Made by a program: the position numbers and the translations under genes. Source: Paracoccaceae bacterium (GTDB taxonomy: Bacteria > Pseudomonadota > Alphaproteobacteria > Rhodobacterales > Rhodobacteraceae). From it: a DNA stretch of 7,617 bases. The stretch is from NCBI GenBank assembly GCA_016764835.1, contig JAESRD010000170.1, forward strand, positions 1-7,617, given 5' to 3'. Below the pieces are notes generated by a model. That model saw only the letters and a list, made by a program, of their open reading frames with translations. It was not told the DNA's origin and did not search any database. Positions 6,476 to 7,617 of this stretch are shown here, piece after piece (positions within the stretch are counted from its first letter, which is position 1; each line of letters begins with the position of its first letter).

Positions 6476-7281
6476 GCAGTTTTACCGCCCGTATTCTCGG
6501 CTGCGGTTCGTCTGGCGGCGTGCCACGGCTGGGCGGAATTTGGGGCGCTTGCGACCCGGCCGAGCCGAAGAACATCCGCAGCCGCTGCTCGCTCTTGCTC
6601 ACCCGCACCGGGCCAAATGGCAGCACCCGCGTGCTGATCGACACCTCGCCAGACATGCGCCAGCAGCTGCTGACCGCCCAGATCGGCGAGGTTGACGCGG
6701 TGGTCTACACCCATGCCCATGCCGACCACGTGCACGGCATTGATGACCTGCGGATGATGGTTTTCAACATGCGCCGCGAGCTGCCGGTCTGGGCCGATGC
6801 CGAGACCGCTAACGGTCTGCTTAGCCGCTTCGGATATGCCTTTGTTCAGCCCAAAGGCTCTACCTATCCGCCGATATGCGAGCTCAACCAGATCAACGGC
6901 CCAGTGACGATTGATGGCGCTGGCGGCAAGCTGGTCCTGCACCCGTTTGAGGTCACTCATGGTGCAATTGACGCGCTGGGGTTCCGTATTGGCGGGCTTG
7001 CCTACCTGCCCGATGTATCGGCCATGCCAGATGAAAACTGGCCGCTGCTAGACGGGCTCGAATGCTGGATCCTCGACGCGCTGCGCCGCAAGCCGCACCC
7101 GACCCACACTCACCTTGAACAATCACTGCAATGGATTGAGCGCGCCGCCCCTGCAAGCGCTGTGCTGACCAATATGCATGTCGATCTCGACTACCGGACG
7201 CTGGTGGACGAGCTACCCAGCCATATCACCCCCGCCTATGACGGCATGGAAATCAGCCTGAAAAGCGACCCGAGCATATGA
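6472..7281 (+). CDS. Metallo-beta-lactamase-fold hydrolase, PhnP-like (COG1235 type)
   Basis: This 269-residue cytoplasmic dinuclear metal hydrolase resembles PhnP/cyclic phosphodiesterase proteins. It opens with LGCGSSGGVPRLGG (9-22) and WGACDP (24-29), typical of this subfamily. The metal-binding motif HAHADH (81-86) is complete. Further likely ligands are His163 (VTHG), Asp181 (LPDVS), and a late histidine in LTNMHVDLDY (His236). The position where E. coli PhnP has a THxxH-like segment reads TNMH here, which I recall as normal for alphaproteobacterial members. No phn genes are nearby, so a phosphonate role is not supported and the substrate is unknown. The start overlaps the tatD stop as ATGA with no clear Shine-Dalgarno, which implies coupled translation. 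Confidence 0.9.
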   Translation: MSSFTARILGCGSSGGVPRLGGIWGACDPAEPKNIRSRCSLLLTRTGPNGSTRVLIDTSPDMRQQLLTAQIGEVDAVVYTHAHADHVHGIDDLRMMVFNMRRELPVWADAETANGLLSRFGYAFVQPKGSTYPPICELNQINGPVTIDGAGGKLVLHPFEVTHGAIDALGFRIGGLAYLPDVSAMPDENWPLLDGLECWILDALRRKPHPTHTHLEQSLQWIERAAPASAVLTNMHVDLDYRTLVDELPSHITPAYDGMEISLKSDPSI

Positions 7282-7617
7282 GCGCTATTATCGCGATTAT
7301 CCTGCCTGTCTTCCTCGTGATCTTAATGGGGTATCTGTTTCGGTGGCGCAAACTCATCAGTGATGGTGGCGTCGATGGGCTGATGAAATTCACCCAAGGC
7401 TTCGCCATTCCTTGCCTGCTATTCCGCTCAATCTCGCATCTCGATCTTTCGGCGAGTTTCGAGCCAGCGCTGATGATCAGCTTCTATACCGGCGCTTTAA
7501 GCGGCTTCGCCATTGGCATGCTCGGCGCGCGCTATTTCTTTGGCCGTGACTGGGAAGACAGCGTCGCTATCGGCTTCCTCGGCCTGTTCTCAAACTCGCT
7601 GCTGCTCGGCCTGCCGA
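7278..7617 (+). CDS. AEC (auxin efflux carrier) family transporter, N-terminal part
   Basis: The frame opens with an ATG overlapping the previous stop as ATGA and stays open for 113 codons to the right edge. The protein is strongly hydrophobic. The first membrane helix covers residues about 2-21 (IIAIILPVFLVILMGYLF). A second segment around 38-51 (KFTQGFAIPCLLFR) has the kinked helix expected in the family, helices follow at about 63-84 and 95-113, and the last contains FSNSLLLGLP, a conserved family feature. AEC proteins are inner-membrane carriers for small organic acids or similar solutes. The substrate cannot be told. It is probably the last or a late member of the operon, and the C-terminal half lies outside the window. 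Confidence 0.88.
   Translation, partial: MSAIIAIILPVFLVILMGYLFRWRKLISDGGVDGLMKFTQGFAIPCLLFRSISHLDLSASFEPALMISFYTGALSGFAIGMLGARYFFGRDWEDSVAIGFLGLFSNSLLLGLP

Noticed and set aside
6346..6960. Leftward 204-codon frame across tatD and the metallo-beta-lactamase gene
   Set aside because: It is antisense to two genes with intact metal sites. Long antisense frames are expected at this GC content.

Overview
The window looks like ordinary chromosomal DNA from a GC-rich alphaproteobacterium, most likely of the Rhodobacterales/Rhodobacteraceae type. This is judged from protein flavour (the HolB, Tmk and metallo-beta-lactamase-fold sequences), high-GC codon use, and a cell-wall and replication gene set joined by ATGA overlaps. 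No database search was possible, so the taxonomic call is inference.

The left part (1-1107) is read leftward. A VanX/DdpX-type M15 D-Ala-D-Ala dipeptidase is followed, with its stop codon abutting the next start, by a class V PLP aminotransferase-fold protein that runs off the left edge. In its last roughly 22 codons the aminotransferase reading frame turns, without any frame break, into what reads as the conserved N-terminal motif of FdhD, the sulfurtransferase for formate dehydrogenase. This unexpected junction is the most notable thing in the window. It could be a real deletion fusion or an assembly chimera.

The middle (1108-1768) is a gene-poor divide. An AT-richer gap with no convincing gene (1108-1467) is followed by a leftward tRNA-Ser(UGA) gene with encoded CCA, then about 210 bases that must carry the divergent promoters of the tRNA and of the rightward operon.

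The right part (1769-7617) is one tightly packed rightward operon. Its genes encode an RlpA-like/SPOR lipoprotein, a PBP5-type D,D-carboxypeptidase, thymidylate kinase (tmk), DNA polymerase III delta' (holB), a TatD-family metallohydrolase, a PhnP-like metallo-beta-lactamase-fold hydrolase, and the start of an AEC-family transporter cut by the right edge. Three junctions are ATGA overlaps, and no terminator is visible between the genes. The first two products act on peptidoglycan in the envelope, and the next two supply dTDP and clamp loading for DNA replication. The last hydrolases are housekeeping enzymes of less certain substrate, so the operon links envelope growth with DNA synthesis. I found no CRISPR array, insertion sequence, prophage or defence system.
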